A stretch of 64,000 nucleotides of DNA from Haloglomus litoreum (lineage in GTDB: Archaea; Halobacteriota; Halobacteria; Halobacteriales; Haloarculaceae): NCBI RefSeq assembly GCF_029338515.1, contig NZ_CP119988.1, forward strand, positions 2,356,001-2,420,000, in the 5' to 3' direction. This document shows, piece by piece, positions 7,791-15,913 of the stretch (positions are counted from its first letter, which is position 1; each line of letters begins with the position of its first letter). Both the position numbers and the translations under genes were made by a program. Below the pieces are notes generated by a model. The model searched no databases. It was given only the letters and a program-made list of their open reading frames with translations, and had not been told where the DNA came from.

Positions 7791-8726
7791 GTGGTCACCG
7801 TCGAGACACTCGTCGCCCTCCTGGTCCTCGTCTTCCTGCTACCGGTTCTGCTGGTCGGCGCCGCCGCGGGGTACGTCGTCGCCCGCCTGTTCGGCCTGCC
7901 CTCGCAGCTCCGGGTCTACGGTAGCGCGCTCGGTGTCGGCCGGTGGACGGCCGCCCTCCCGACGACCGTGGCGCTGGCCGTCGTGTTCGGCGTCGAGTTC
8001 GCGGCCGGCATCCCGGGCGAGGGGGAGCCGGGGGCGACCCTCGCGAGCGGCGCGACGGCGGGCCTGTTCGTCGGCGCGTTCGCCCTCTCGGTGGGCCTCG
8101 GTAACCTGCTCCGGTACCTCCGGGTTCGGACCGTCACCGACGCCATGGACGCCACCGACGGCCGGGTGACGGTCTCCGGGACCGCCGAACCGGGGCCGGA
8201 GGGGACGGTCGAGGCCCCGCTCAGCGGGGAGCCCTGCCTGGCCTGGGCCGTCAGGGTGCGCGAACACCACGGCATCGGCCGGCGGGGCATCCGCGGGCTG
8301 GCTCGAACGGACCACGGTGGCGTCCCGTTCGAGGTCCGCGACGGGACCGGGAGCGTCCGGGTCGACCCGGAGAGCCTCGAACTCGGCGGCTGGTCCGTCC
8401 CGCCACGCTCGGGCGACCACCGCGTCGAGGCCCGCGATGGCCTCCCGGACTGCGTCGCGGCCTACCGGGACGACCTGGAGCTCGGTGACGGCGACCGGCG
8501 CGTCTACGAGGAACGCCGGCTGACCGCGACCTCGCCGGTCACGGCCACCGGCCGGGTCGGCACCGAGGACGGCGTCGCCACGGTCGGGGCACCCGGAGCC
8601 CTGTACGACGAGCGAGCCACTGCCATCCAGCAGTCCCGCAAGCGTCGCGTCCTCGTGGGGGCCGCCGGCGCGCTGGTGATGGCCGGCTCGACGGTGCTGC
8701 TGGCGGCCGTGGTCGGGCTCGTCTGA
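7791..8726 (+). CDS. GIDE-like domain membrane protein
   Basis: 311 residues from a GTG start. Three membrane segments lie at about residues 5-30, 45-65 and 75-100, with a final one at the C-terminus (VLVGAAGALVMAGSTVLLAAVVGLV). Between them, residues 125-265 resemble the GIDE domain named after mitochondrial MUL1/MULAN: L-SGEPCLAWAVRVREHH, then PFEVRDGTGSVRVDPE. No RING finger is present, so ubiquitin-ligase activity is not implied. It is probably a membrane-associated protein with an extracytoplasmic or cytoplasmic beta-rich domain. The start is uncertain because only GTG codons are available. Confidence 0.7.
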   Translation: MVTVETLVALLVLVFLLPVLLVGAAAGYVVARLFGLPSQLRVYGSALGVGRWTAALPTTVALAVVFGVEFAAGIPGEGEPGATLASGATAGLFVGAFALSVGLGNLLRYLRVRTVTDAMDATDGRVTVSGTAEPGPEGTVEAPLSGEPCLAWAVRVREHHGIGRRGIRGLARTDHGGVPFEVRDGTGSVRVDPESLELGGWSVPPRSGDHRVEARDGLPDCVAAYRDDLELGDGDRRVYEERRLTATSPVTATGRVGTEDGVATVGAPGALYDERATAIQQSRKRRVLVGAAGALVMAGSTVLLAAVVGLV

Positions 8727-8912
8727 GCCGGCCACGCGCATCGGGCCGGCTACAGGCCGGAAACATATTCTTGGACAAAGATGCTTATAATCCAAGTAAT
8801 TGGGATTTTCAACATTAGTAAACGGAATATATAATTTGTATTCGAGATTGAACCAGAGATTCCCGCAGCCACCCTGGGACTCTTCCGCGTCGGTCCCCGA
8901 TGTGGGCGTACG
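8727..8912. promoter_or_regulatory. AT-rich intergenic region with TTGGA half-sites upstream of the DJ-1 gene
   Basis: Bases 8755-8850 are strikingly A+T-rich for this genome. They hold TTGGA (8771-8775), TCCAA (8791-8795) and TTGGGA (8800-8805), which form overlapping imperfect dyads around a TATA-like ttataa. A second TATA candidate, atatataat, follows near 8828. The layout looks like an operator/promoter region for the gene starting at 8913, with a leader of about 50 bases. The regulator is unknown. Confidence 0.5.
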
Positions 8913-9608
8913 ATGACTTCGGCACTACTGGTCGTCACCGAACACGGCTACTGGGGAGAGGAGTGTACCACGCCGCTGACCGAACTGGACGAGGCGGGCG
9001 TCGACGTGACGGTCGCGACGCCCTCGGGCGCCGCGCCCGAGGTGGACCCGGTCTCCGTCGACCCCGACGAGGTCGGCGAGGAGACCGCCGAGCGCGTACT
9101 CGAGGTCCACGAGAACGACGAGCGGTTGAACGACCCCGAGCCCGTCGCCGAGCAGTCCGCCGACGACTACGATGCCGTCGTCCTCCCCGGCGGACACGGC
9201 ACGGTCTGGGATGTGAACCAGGACCGGCACGCTCGCGCGCTGCTGCGGGACGCCGTCGAGGGCGAGGACGGCCTGGGGGTCGTCATCTGCCACGCGGTCG
9301 GCATCCTCGCACACACGCGGACCAGCGACGGCTCGTTCCTGGTCGACGGCCGGGACGTGACCGGCTTCCCCAACGCGTGGGAGGCGGACATCGTCGACGA
9401 GAACGACGTGATGCACGACGGTCGGAAGCTCCCGTACTGGGTCGAGGACGAGGTCGAGGCCGCGGGCGGGAACTGGGATGCCGAACTCGACGCGGAGACG
9501 AGCGTCACGGTCGACGGTGACCTGATTACGGTCCGGGGGCCGGAGTCCTCCGAGGCTGGCGCCCGGACGCTGCTGGAGGAGTTGCGCACCGCGCCCGCCG
9601 CAGACTGA
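8913..9608 (+). CDS. DJ-1/PfpI family class-I glutamine-amidotransferase-like protein
   Basis: 231 residues. The DJ-1/PfpI fold is shown by SALLVVTEHGYWGEE at the N-terminus, a DAVVLPGGHGTVWD acidic loop and the nucleophile elbow VVICHAVG with Cys126 followed by His127. This matches chaperone/glyoxalase-III members of the family (Hsp31-like), which detoxify methylglyoxal or act on damaged proteins. Which activity applies is inference. The start ATG at 8913 follows the AT-rich control region. Confidence 0.88.
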   Translation: MTSALLVVTEHGYWGEECTTPLTELDEAGVDVTVATPSGAAPEVDPVSVDPDEVGEETAERVLEVHENDERLNDPEPVAEQSADDYDAVVLPGGHGTVWDVNQDRHARALLRDAVEGEDGLGVVICHAVGILAHTRTSDGSFLVDGRDVTGFPNAWEADIVDENDVMHDGRKLPYWVEDEVEAAGGNWDAELDAETSVTVDGDLITVRGPESSEAGARTLLEELRTAPAAD

Positions 9609-9656
9609 CGGACGCCCGGTCGGTCTACGCTGTTCCTTCTCGACGCGACCGGGCGG

Positions 9657-9755
9657 ATGGCGTTCCCCCCGATGGCGGAACCGCTGCTGTACGCGTTCAG
9701 TATCATCAGTCTGACCTGGGGGCTCGTCTACGCCGGCTTCCGCCTCCGGCGATGA
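9657..9755 (+). pseudogene. Possible remnant of a small membrane protein coupled to the XRE gene
   Basis: A 32-residue ORF starting MAFPPMAEPLLYAFSII and ending in a single hydrophobic segment plus FRLRR. Its TGA overlaps the ATG of the following regulator (ATGA). In archaea, short XRE regulators of this type are often coupled to a multi-span membrane protein. Here only the last membrane segment remains and the frame is closed upstream by the DJ-1 stop, so I read it as a truncated partner gene. It could instead be a genuine one-helix small protein. Confidence 0.4.
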
Positions 9756-9941
9756 ACAACGACCTGCCCGAGCGCCGGGCCGAGCAGGGACCGAGTCAGG
9801 CGGCGCTCGCCGAGGCGGTCGGCGTCACAGACCATCAACTCCATCGAGCGGGGCCGCTACGACCCGTCGCTGGAGCTGGCGTTCGCACTGGCCGACCACT
9901 TCGACTGCCGCATCGAGGACATCTTCGAGCCCGACGGCTGA
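9752..9941 (+). pseudogene. Frameshifted XRE-family helix-turn-helix regulator
   Basis: Frame 1 encodes MNNDLPERRAEQG-PSQAALAEAVGVT. A second frame continues INSIERGRYDPSLELAFALA and DHFDCRIEDIFEPDG to the TGA at 9939-9941. Together these make a typical ~65-residue XRE repressor of the compact archaeal type. The usual GVTRQTINSIERG junction is broken: about five bases appear to be missing near 9828-9834, inside the turn before the recognition helix. Either the gene is inactivated or the assembly has an indel. Confidence 0.75.
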
Positions 9942-10024
9942 CACCACACGCTTCGGCCCTCCACCGGGACGCGGTTCCCCGACGTGGCGACACCCCTAAG
10001 CCCGCGACGGCCCTGCGTCCACGC

Positions 10025-10927
10025 ATGAGTCAGGCGCTGGTCATCGTCGCCCACGGGTCGCATCTCAACCCCGAGTCCAGCACGCCCACCTACGAGCACG
10101 CCGACACCATCCGGCAGGTCGGCGCGTTCGACGAGGTCCGGGTCGGCTTCTGGAAGGAGGAGCCCCACGTCCGCGAGGTCCTCCGGACCGTCACGGCCGA
10201 CGAGGTGTTCGTCGTCCCGCTGTTCATCAGCGAGGGCTACTTCACCGAGGAGGTCATCCCCCGCGAGCTGCGGCTGGAGGGCTGGGAGGAGGACGCCTGG
10301 GAGTCCGACGGCACGAGTGCGACCTCCGTCACGCTCACGGCCGCGGACACCGGCCAGCGGGTCCACTACTGTGGCCCGGCCGGCACCCACGAGGCGATGA
10401 CCGACGTCATCGTCCGGCGGGCGGAGACGGTGACGGGCGACCCGGACGTGGGCGAGGGATTCGGCCTCGCGGTGGTCGGCCACGGCACGAAGCGCAACGA
10501 GAACTCGGCGAAGGCCATCCAGTACCACGCCGACCGCATCCGGGAGACGGGCCGCTTCGACGAGGTCCGCGACCTCTACATGGACGAGGACCCCGAGGTG
10601 GACGACGTCACCGAGTTCTTCGAGAGCGACGACGTGGTGGTCGTCCCGCTGTTCGTGGCCGATGGCTACCACACCCAGGAGGACATCCCCGAGGACATGG
10701 GCCTGTGCGAGGACTACCGCGACGGCTACGACGTGCCGACCGAGGTCGACGGCACCCGCATCTGGTACGCCGGCGCGGTCGGGACGGAGGCGCTGATGGC
10801 CGACGTCATCGTCGAGCGGGCCCGTGACGCCGGCGCCGACGTGGGCGACGCGGTCGAGCGGGTCCGCGAGCTGACACGGGTCGCGGGCGTGGACGCCGAC
10901 TCCGAGGCCCCGCCGGCGGACGACTGA
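10025..10927 (+). CDS. cbiX: CbiX-type sirohydrochlorin cobaltochelatase
   Basis: 300 residues built as two CbiX half-domains. The first has VAHGSHLNPES near residue 10, and the second has VVGHGTKRNENS around His153. The conserved histidines chelate cobalt for insertion into sirohydrochlorin in the anaerobic cobalamin route. The start ATG at 10025 is preceded by a TATA-like element (cccctaag) about 27 bases upstream. No other cob/cbi gene is adjacent. The functional link is to the DR2241-family gene at 12201, across an opposite-strand protease. Confidence 0.88.
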   Translation: MSQALVIVAHGSHLNPESSTPTYEHADTIRQVGAFDEVRVGFWKEEPHVREVLRTVTADEVFVVPLFISEGYFTEEVIPRELRLEGWEEDAWESDGTSATSVTLTAADTGQRVHYCGPAGTHEAMTDVIVRRAETVTGDPDVGEGFGLAVVGHGTKRNENSAKAIQYHADRIRETGRFDEVRDLYMDEDPEVDDVTEFFESDDVVVVPLFVADGYHTQEDIPEDMGLCEDYRDGYDVPTEVDGTRIWYAGAVGTEALMADVIVERARDAGADVGDAVERVRELTRVAGVDADSEAPPADD

Positions 10928-10967
10928 CGGGCGGTCGCTGTCGCCCTCTCTCGAGCCGACCCGGCGA

Positions 10968-12050
10968 CTATCGCTCCAGCGACGCCGCCAGCGCCTCGAG
11001 CCGGGCGATGCGCTCGGCGGTCGGCGGGTGCGTGGCCGGGAACACGTCGCGGGAGATGAGGTCGCGGTATCCCTCGAACCGGCTGCTGTCGACCGGAACG
11101 AGGAACAGCGCCTCCAGTCCGCCGTCGATGTCCCGGAGGTCGCGGTCGGGGGCCCGGGCGGCCCCGGCGTCGAGTCGCCCCAGGGCGCTCGCCAGCGCGG
11201 CCGGGTCGCCGGTCAGGGCGGCGGCGGCCCGGTCGGCGGCGAACTCCCGGTACTGCGAGAGGAGCCGGAACAGGACGAGGCTGCCGACCCAGAACACGGC
11301 CGCCACGCTGACGGTCACGACGGCGGCCACGACGAGCACCACCGCCACGACCACGAACCAGTGGACGCTCCGCTTGTCGACGTGGCGCACGTCGACCGAG
11401 CCCACCGTCGAGAGCAGGCCCGCGAGGAGGTAGTAGACGACCATCACGACGAGCACGGTCAGCGTCGGGAGGAAGTTCGCGAGGGTCATCACCGCCGCGT
11501 CGCGGTTCCGGACGTGCGCGAGTTCGTGCGCCAGCACGGCGTCCCGTTCCCGGGCGTCGAGGGTGTCGAGGAGGGCCGTCGTCACCACGACCGTCGCGTC
11601 GCCGGCCCGGCGGCCGACCGCGAAGGCGTTGGGGACCCGCGAGGTCGCCACCGCCACCCGCGGGACGGGGACGTTCCCCTGGATGGCCAGCCGCGTCACG
11701 GCGGCGTGCAGCTCCGGGTGGCTCTCGGCGTCGACCTGGCGCGCGCCGAGCGAGCGGAGGGCCAGTCGGGGCGCCAGCGCGTACTGCGCGAGGAACCCGA
11801 GCGCGACACAGACCAGCACGACCGGGAGCGGCGGCCGGGTCGGCAACCGGACCGTCACCCCGGCGACGGCCGACAGCGCCGGCGGGAGCGCGGTCCCGAG
11901 CCCCCAGACGAGCACGTGGACGAACGCCACGGGAAGCGCCAGGACGAACAGCAGCGCCAGGACGGTCCGTGCGACGAGGCCCCGGTCGGCCGCCCAGCGG
12001 TCGCCGTCGTCCCCTCGCCCGGCCGATACGCGCCCGACACCCACGTTCAT
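10968..12050 (-). CDS. M48 family (HtpX-like) membrane zinc metalloprotease
   Basis: 360 residues. Two membrane segments lie at the N-terminus (about 27-50 and 65-90). The zinc site HELAH is at residues 175-179, followed by two more hydrophobic segments and the second metal-ligand region SQYREFAADRAAA (Glu of EFAAD). This is the HtpX layout: a membrane-bound protease for quality control of membrane proteins. I start at the ATG at 12050. The open frame continues upstream to 13358, but that part is antisense to the DR2241 gene and has no protease character. Confidence 0.9.
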   Translation of the reverse strand: MNVGVGRVSAGRGDDGDRWAADRGLVARTVLALLFVLALPVAFVHVLVWGLGTALPPALSAVAGVTVRLPTRPPLPVVLVCVALGFLAQYALAPRLALRSLGARQVDAESHPELHAAVTRLAIQGNVPVPRVAVATSRVPNAFAVGRRAGDATVVVTTALLDTLDARERDAVLAHELAHVRNRDAAVMTLANFLPTLTVLVVMVVYYLLAGLLSTVGSVDVRHVDKRSVHWFVVVAVVLVVAAVVTVSVAAVFWVGSLVLFRLLSQYREFAADRAAAALTGDPAALASALGRLDAGAARAPDRDLRDIDGGLEALFLVPVDSSRFEGYRDLISRDVFPATHPPTAERIARLEALAASLER

Positions 12051-12135
12051 ATCAGCGATACGTCGGGTGGGGAGAAGAACTAGTACGGCTACCGGGGGCG
12101 GGGCGGCCACGGCCTCCGCGGCCGACTCGGCAAGG

Positions 12136-12142
12136 CTTCTTA
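12136..12142 (+). promoter_or_regulatory. TATA-like element of the DR2241 transcript
   Basis: cttctta centred about 27 bases before the ATG at 12166. It would place the mRNA 5' end at or beside that ATG rather than at the main gene's GTG. Confidence 0.45.
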
Positions 12143-12165
12143 CCGGGCCGCCCGAACGACCGGAC

Positions 12166-12204
12166 ATGGACCCGAGGGGAACACCGACGGAGGTGGTGGC
12201 GTGA
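12166..12204 (+). CDS. Possible 12-residue minicistron upstream of the DR2241 gene
   Basis: The ORF MDPRGTPTEVVA overlaps the next gene's start by four bases (GTGA). The TATA-like element 27 bases upstream would make it leaderless. Inside it lies GGAGG (12189-12193), a Shine-Dalgarno-like site seven bases before the downstream GTG. The ORF may therefore serve translational coupling, or it may simply be a 35-base leader. No similarity can be judged at this length. Confidence 0.35.
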   Translation: MDPRGTPTEVVA

Positions 12205-13361
12205 GCGCGTCCGGCGCCGCGAGCGACGAGCGCGTGACCGTGAGCGACGAGGCGGTCGCTGCGCTCGTCGTGGCAGCCGAGGAGGGCGTCGCGTTCGACG
12301 GTCTCCGGGCCGTTCGCGAGGGCGACGGGGACGCGCCCTACCGCTTCGAGACACCCGACGTGACGCGCGAGGACCTCACCGAGTCGGAGTTCCGCGACGC
12401 CTGCACCAACCACCCCGAGTACGTCGACAACTGGTGGTTCTTCGAGGGTGTCGACCGGTCGCCCGCGGACCGGGCGTTCCTGCGCTGGCTGGAGAGCGGC
12501 GCGGCCGAGGACTGGGAGGTGCCGACGCGCTACGACGCGCTCCGGGAGGGTATCGTCCGGTCGTGGGGGGAGGTCGCCGTGACGGCCATGCTGGGCGCTG
12601 GCGGGCGCCGCTACGAACTCCGCCACGAGGACGAGGTCGAGACCCCACTCCCGGAGCTGGAGCGCCACGAGGACCCCCGGACGGCCCGCGACCTCGTGAA
12701 GCACGACGACCGGGGGCGCTATCGCCCGCTCAAGACCGCGCCGACGCTCCCGACGGGCTGGGCGTTTGTCGGCCTCGACGGCCGGGACTGCACCCGTGCG
12801 CTCGACCTGATCTACCCCGCGACGGTCGCCAACTGGCACCTCGAACGCGAGGGCGACCTGGACGTGGACCACTGGCGCCCGACGATGGAACGCCAGACGG
12901 GCATCTACGGCGTCGTGGAAACCTGGGACCGCGGCGAGGGGCACGAGCACGTCGAGTGGGTCGCGGAGGCCTGCTGTGACGACTCGCAGTGTCTCAAGCG
13001 CCGCGAGTGGCAGTACGACGACGAGACCGAGCTCGATGCCGACGGCGGCGACGGGGTGTTCCCCTGCCGGGAGCCCTGCTCGCTGGTCGTCTCGGCCGCG
13101 CGCAGGTGGACCCGACTGGAGGGCGAAGCGTCCCGGACCTACGAGTTCGACCTCACGCCGAGCGAGAAGGAACAGGTCGAGGCCATCATCGAGGCCGTCG
13201 CGGACGGCCGGGTCGACGAGATCCGCGAGGCCGACACCTCCGAGGGGGCCAACCGCTACCGGACGCGGTTCCTCCGCGCGAAACGGTTCGACGACGAGGG
13301 GAACCTCTGCGGCGTGCCGACCGACCCGGACGGGGACCAGGCGGCCGACGGTGAGCACTGA
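12201..13361 (+). CDS. DR2241-family protein with a Cys-rich Fe-S-type motif
   Basis: 386 residues from a GTG preceded by GGAGG. The C-terminal half carries C258-C259-x4-C264 and C289-x3-C293, a plausible 4Fe-4S site, within EACCDDSQC and FPCREPC. I recall this pattern from the DR2241 family, in which a CbiX-like region is linked to a 4Fe-4S-binding domain. Here the CbiX part is a separate nearby gene. It is probably a redox or chelatase-associated partner in cobalamin or related tetrapyrrole chemistry. The function is inferred from the family and the neighbourhood. Confidence 0.7.
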   Translation: MSASGAASDERVTVSDEAVAALVVAAEEGVAFDGLRAVREGDGDAPYRFETPDVTREDLTESEFRDACTNHPEYVDNWWFFEGVDRSPADRAFLRWLESGAAEDWEVPTRYDALREGIVRSWGEVAVTAMLGAGGRRYELRHEDEVETPLPELERHEDPRTARDLVKHDDRGRYRPLKTAPTLPTGWAFVGLDGRDCTRALDLIYPATVANWHLEREGDLDVDHWRPTMERQTGIYGVVETWDRGEGHEHVEWVAEACCDDSQCLKRREWQYDDETELDADGGDGVFPCREPCSLVVSAARRWTRLEGEASRTYEFDLTPSEKEQVEAIIEAVADGRVDEIREADTSEGANRYRTRFLRAKRFDDEGNLCGVPTDPDGDQAADGEH

Positions 13362-13400
13362 CCGGCGCCGGTCGTCACCTCGCCCTCCCCGGGCGGCGAG

Positions 13401-14033
13401 TCACGAGAGCAGCAGGTAGCCCGCCGCCAGCACCGCGGCCACGACCGCCAGCCCGCCCAGCGAGAGGTCGGGGGCGCCGGCCGGGAGGACCGCCGCCACG
13501 GCCAGGCCGACCGCGACCAGCCCCAGCACCACCGCCGGAAGGAGCCGGAGGGTTCTGCTCCGTGCCAGCGGCGAGGGGCCGCCGGCCGCGCCCGGCGGAT
13601 TCCTGTCTCCGCCCGGCGTGGTCGTGACCGCCCCGCCGCCGGAGCCACCGCGCGGCTCGGCGAGGTCCGGGTCGACGGCGACGGGCTCGTGGCTGCTGAG
13701 GTCGACCGTCAGGTCGACGAACCGGGTCTCCTGCCCGTAGGCGATGGCCACCTTCAGTCTCCCGGGGATCGGGGCGTAGTCGCCGTCGCTCGGCTCGACG
13801 ATGTCGACCCTGACACGACGGGTGCTCTCGCTCGGAACGTGATGGTTGGCGTTCGAGAGCCGCGCAACGCCCGAGAGCGCGTCGTCGAGGTGGAGGTGGA
13901 CGTGCGTGGCCATGCCGTGGTTCCGCAGGTCCACGACGAACGACCGGTCGACCGTCACCGACTCCGGGACCGCCAGTGATCGGGCGCCGTCCCGGTTGAT
14001 GTCGACAACGAGCCGGTCCGTCGCGTCAGTCAC
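13401..14033 (-). CDS. Membrane-anchored haloarchaeal protein with beta-rich N-terminal domain
   Basis: 210 residues. Residues 1-115 are beta-strand rich (DRSFVVDLRNHGMATHVHLHLDD), resembling an Ig/CARDB-like fold. A Gly/Pro linker follows, then two C-terminal membrane segments at about 160-182 and 186-209. No signal peptide is visible, so the beta domain may face the cytoplasm. It resembles a haloarchaeal family known only as DUF. I do not assign a function. The neighbour downstream on the plus side is the DR2241 gene, convergent. Confidence 0.65.
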   Translation of the reverse strand: MTDATDRLVVDINRDGARSLAVPESVTVDRSFVVDLRNHGMATHVHLHLDDALSGVARLSNANHHVPSESTRRVRVDIVEPSDGDYAPIPGRLKVAIAYGQETRFVDLTVDLSSHEPVAVDPDLAEPRGGSGGGAVTTTPGGDRNPPGAAGGPSPLARSRTLRLLPAVVLGLVAVGLAVAAVLPAGAPDLSLGGLAVVAAVLAAGYLLLS

Positions 14034-14083
14034 GGGGAGTGAGACACCCCGCCACGAGGAAAAGCTGTCGACGGTTCAGGTCC

Positions 14084-14281
14084 TCAGGCGGCCGCCTCGT
14101 CCCGCATGTCCGGCGGCAGCAGGTTCGGGATGCCGTCCTCGATGGGGTACTCCTCGCCACACTCGGTACAGACGAGTCGGCCCTCGAGAATCTCGTCGTC
14201 CTCGTCGCGCCGGATGACCTCCAGCTCGAGGTCGTGCTTGTCCAGGGGACAGCAGATGATGTCCATCAGGTCCTCCTTCAT
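14084..14281 (-). CDS. Trm112-family methyltransferase activator-like protein
   Basis: 65 residues with MKEDLMDIICCPLDKHDLEL at the start and four cysteines at 10, 11, 38 and 41 (CTECG), then the signature YPIEDGIPNLLP. This is the Trm112 fold: a zinc-knuckle partner that stabilises and activates several SAM methyltransferases acting on tRNA, rRNA and release factor. The start at 14281 was chosen because the upstream extension lacks family residues. The partners are not encoded next to it. Confidence 0.88.
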   Translation of the reverse strand: MKEDLMDIICCPLDKHDLELEVIRRDEDDEILEGRLVCTECGEEYPIEDGIPNLLPPDMRDEAAA

Positions 14282-14328
14282 GTGCCGGCCTTCGAGCGAC
14301 CGTGGCAAAAGGGTGCCGTTCGCGGGCA

Positions 14329-15144
14329 TCAACTGGTCGCGTTGCGGGCCGACGGGTACCACGTCGGCGCGGTGGGCGCCTCGCCCGGGTCAGGGTCGAC
14401 CAGGAAGTACCGGTCGATGTAGGCCACGCTCCCCGGGGAGCCGTCGACGCGCGAGGAGTAGGCCACCCGGAGTTCGCGCATCAGTCCTCGCCGGGAGACC
14501 GTCGCGCGGACGGAGACGGCCTGGTTGGGCCGCCAGTCGTCGGCGACACCGGGCGCCACGCTCGTCGTGCCCGAGAGTTCAACGGTCCCTGGCCGGGGCC
14601 CCGCCGTGACGTTCCGTGTCGCGAGGTCCAGCAACCGTGCCGGCCCCCGTGCCCGGTGACGTGGCGGCGGGACGACCGTCACGCGCCGGGTCACGATCCG
14701 TCCATCCTCCGTCTCCGAGCGGGCGATGATCGGTCCCGACTCGGGCGCCCACCAGACCGTCCGTGCCACCGTCTCCGTCCCGTCGCGGTCCCAGTCACGC
14801 CGGACCTCCGCCACCGTCAGGACCCCGTCCGGGCCCGCTCGCCGGAGTCGCTGGTAGCGGTAGACCGGCGGCCCCCGCGCCGGGCGGACCTCCAGCGTGA
14901 CCAGCCGCCCGTAGCGGTTGGCCGCGAGGACACTCCGGTGGGCCTGACCCAGCGCGCCGTGGTCCACGACGCCGCCGGCCGTGATGCCGGGGGCGAGCGT
15001 CGACGGCGTCGACGACAGCGTCGGGACCGGCGCCGGCGAGTACGTCGGCGTCTCCGTCCCCGGCCCGGCCGCGGCTCCCGGGAGTCCGACCTGGCAGCCG
15101 GCGGTGACGACCAGTAACACGACGGCCAGGGTGGTGTGTCGCAC
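14329..15144 (-). CDS. Secreted lipoprotein of unknown function
   Basis: About 271 residues from a GTG. The N-terminus VRHTTLAVVLLVVTAGC is a lipoprotein signal with lipobox Cys at residue 17. A Thr/Pro/Ser-rich linker (about 25-50) follows, then a beta-rich domain with WRPNQAVSVRATVSRRGLMREL. An ATG at 15168 would add eight residues. The GTG is preferred because a weak TATA-like gctgatag lies about 27 bases upstream of it. The protein is anchored outside the membrane. No specific family is recognised. Confidence 0.65.
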   Translation of the reverse strand: MRHTTLAVVLLVVTAGCQVGLPGAAAGPGTETPTYSPAPVPTLSSTPSTLAPGITAGGVVDHGALGQAHRSVLAANRYGRLVTLEVRPARGPPVYRYQRLRRAGPDGVLTVAEVRRDWDRDGTETVARTVWWAPESGPIIARSETEDGRIVTRRVTVVPPPRHRARGPARLLDLATRNVTAGPRPGTVELSGTTSVAPGVADDWRPNQAVSVRATVSRRGLMRELRVAYSSRVDGSPGSVAYIDRYFLVDPDPGEAPTAPTWYPSARNATS

Positions 15145-15241
15145 GTTCTCACACTCTCGTCCGGGCACCTATCAGCGTTCCCCCACCGCCGTGGCCCCGG
15201 ACACGCAATGGCCTTAACACCGGGCGCCGCAATGGAGGGTC

Positions 15242-15877
15242 GTGATTCGGAACCTCGCGCAAGGCCAGCGGAGTTTCACCAGCAACACGTTCCTGGTGGC
15301 TGGCGCGGACGTGATGAGCGACGGGGCCGACCCGGAGGCCACACCACTCGACCCCGACGAGGGCCGGACCGTCGTCGTCGATACGGGCAACGAGTTCGAC
15401 ATCGTGCCCGTCATCGAGCGCTACGTCGAGGACATCGATGCGGTCGTCCTGACCCACACCCACCCGGACCACGTGGGCAACACCGCCGAGGTGGTCGACG
15501 CGTTCGACGTCGACGTCTGGGGGTTCGACCCCGACCATTCCCTCGTCGACCACCGCATCGCCGACGGCGACACGGTCGAACTCGGGGCACATCAGTACGA
15601 CGCCATCCACACGCCGGGCCACAAGGAGGACCATCTCTGCTTCCACGCGCCCGACGCGGGCGTGCTGTTCGCGGGCGACCTCGTGTTCGCAGGCGGGAGC
15701 TTCGGCCGGACCGACCTCCCCGAGGGGAACCGGGAGGTCCTCATCGACAGCATCGACCGCGTCCTGGAGGCCGTCGGGCCGGACCTGCGCGAGATGCACA
15801 CGGGTCACGGCCCGAGCGTGACCGACTCGCCGTACGAGGACATCGACCTGTCGGCGCGGGCCGCACGGACGATGTGA
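15242..15877 (+). CDS. MBL-fold metallohydrolase (glyoxalase II-like)
   Basis: 211 residues from a GTG. The metal site HTHPDH spans residues 72-77. A second ligand region is HTPGHKEDHLCF, and the bridging Asp sits in FAGDLVFAGGSFGR. The final His is in HTGHGPS. The layout is that of glyoxalase II/persulfide-dioxygenase-like hydrolases. A cttaac element about 26 bases upstream supports a leaderless GTG start. It is cytoplasmic and its substrate is unknown. Confidence 0.88.
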   Translation: MIRNLAQGQRSFTSNTFLVAGADVMSDGADPEATPLDPDEGRTVVVDTGNEFDIVPVIERYVEDIDAVVLTHTHPDHVGNTAEVVDAFDVDVWGFDPDHSLVDHRIADGDTVELGAHQYDAIHTPGHKEDHLCFHAPDAGVLFAGDLVFAGGSFGRTDLPEGNREVLIDSIDRVLEAVGPDLREMHTGHGPSVTDSPYEDIDLSARAARTM

Positions 15878-15913
15878 GATACGGCCCCCTTCTCGCCGAA
15901 GCCGGCCGCCCCC

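Noticed and set aside
8750-8938. 62-codon minus-strand hydrophobic ORF in the AT-rich region
   Set aside because: Hydrophobicity follows from A+T-rich bases. It overlaps the DJ-1 start and has no motif.
12051-13358. Upstream extension of the M48 protease frame to 13358
   Set aside because: The extension is antisense to the DR2241 gene and lacks any protease or signal character. The ATG at 12050 precedes the membrane helices.
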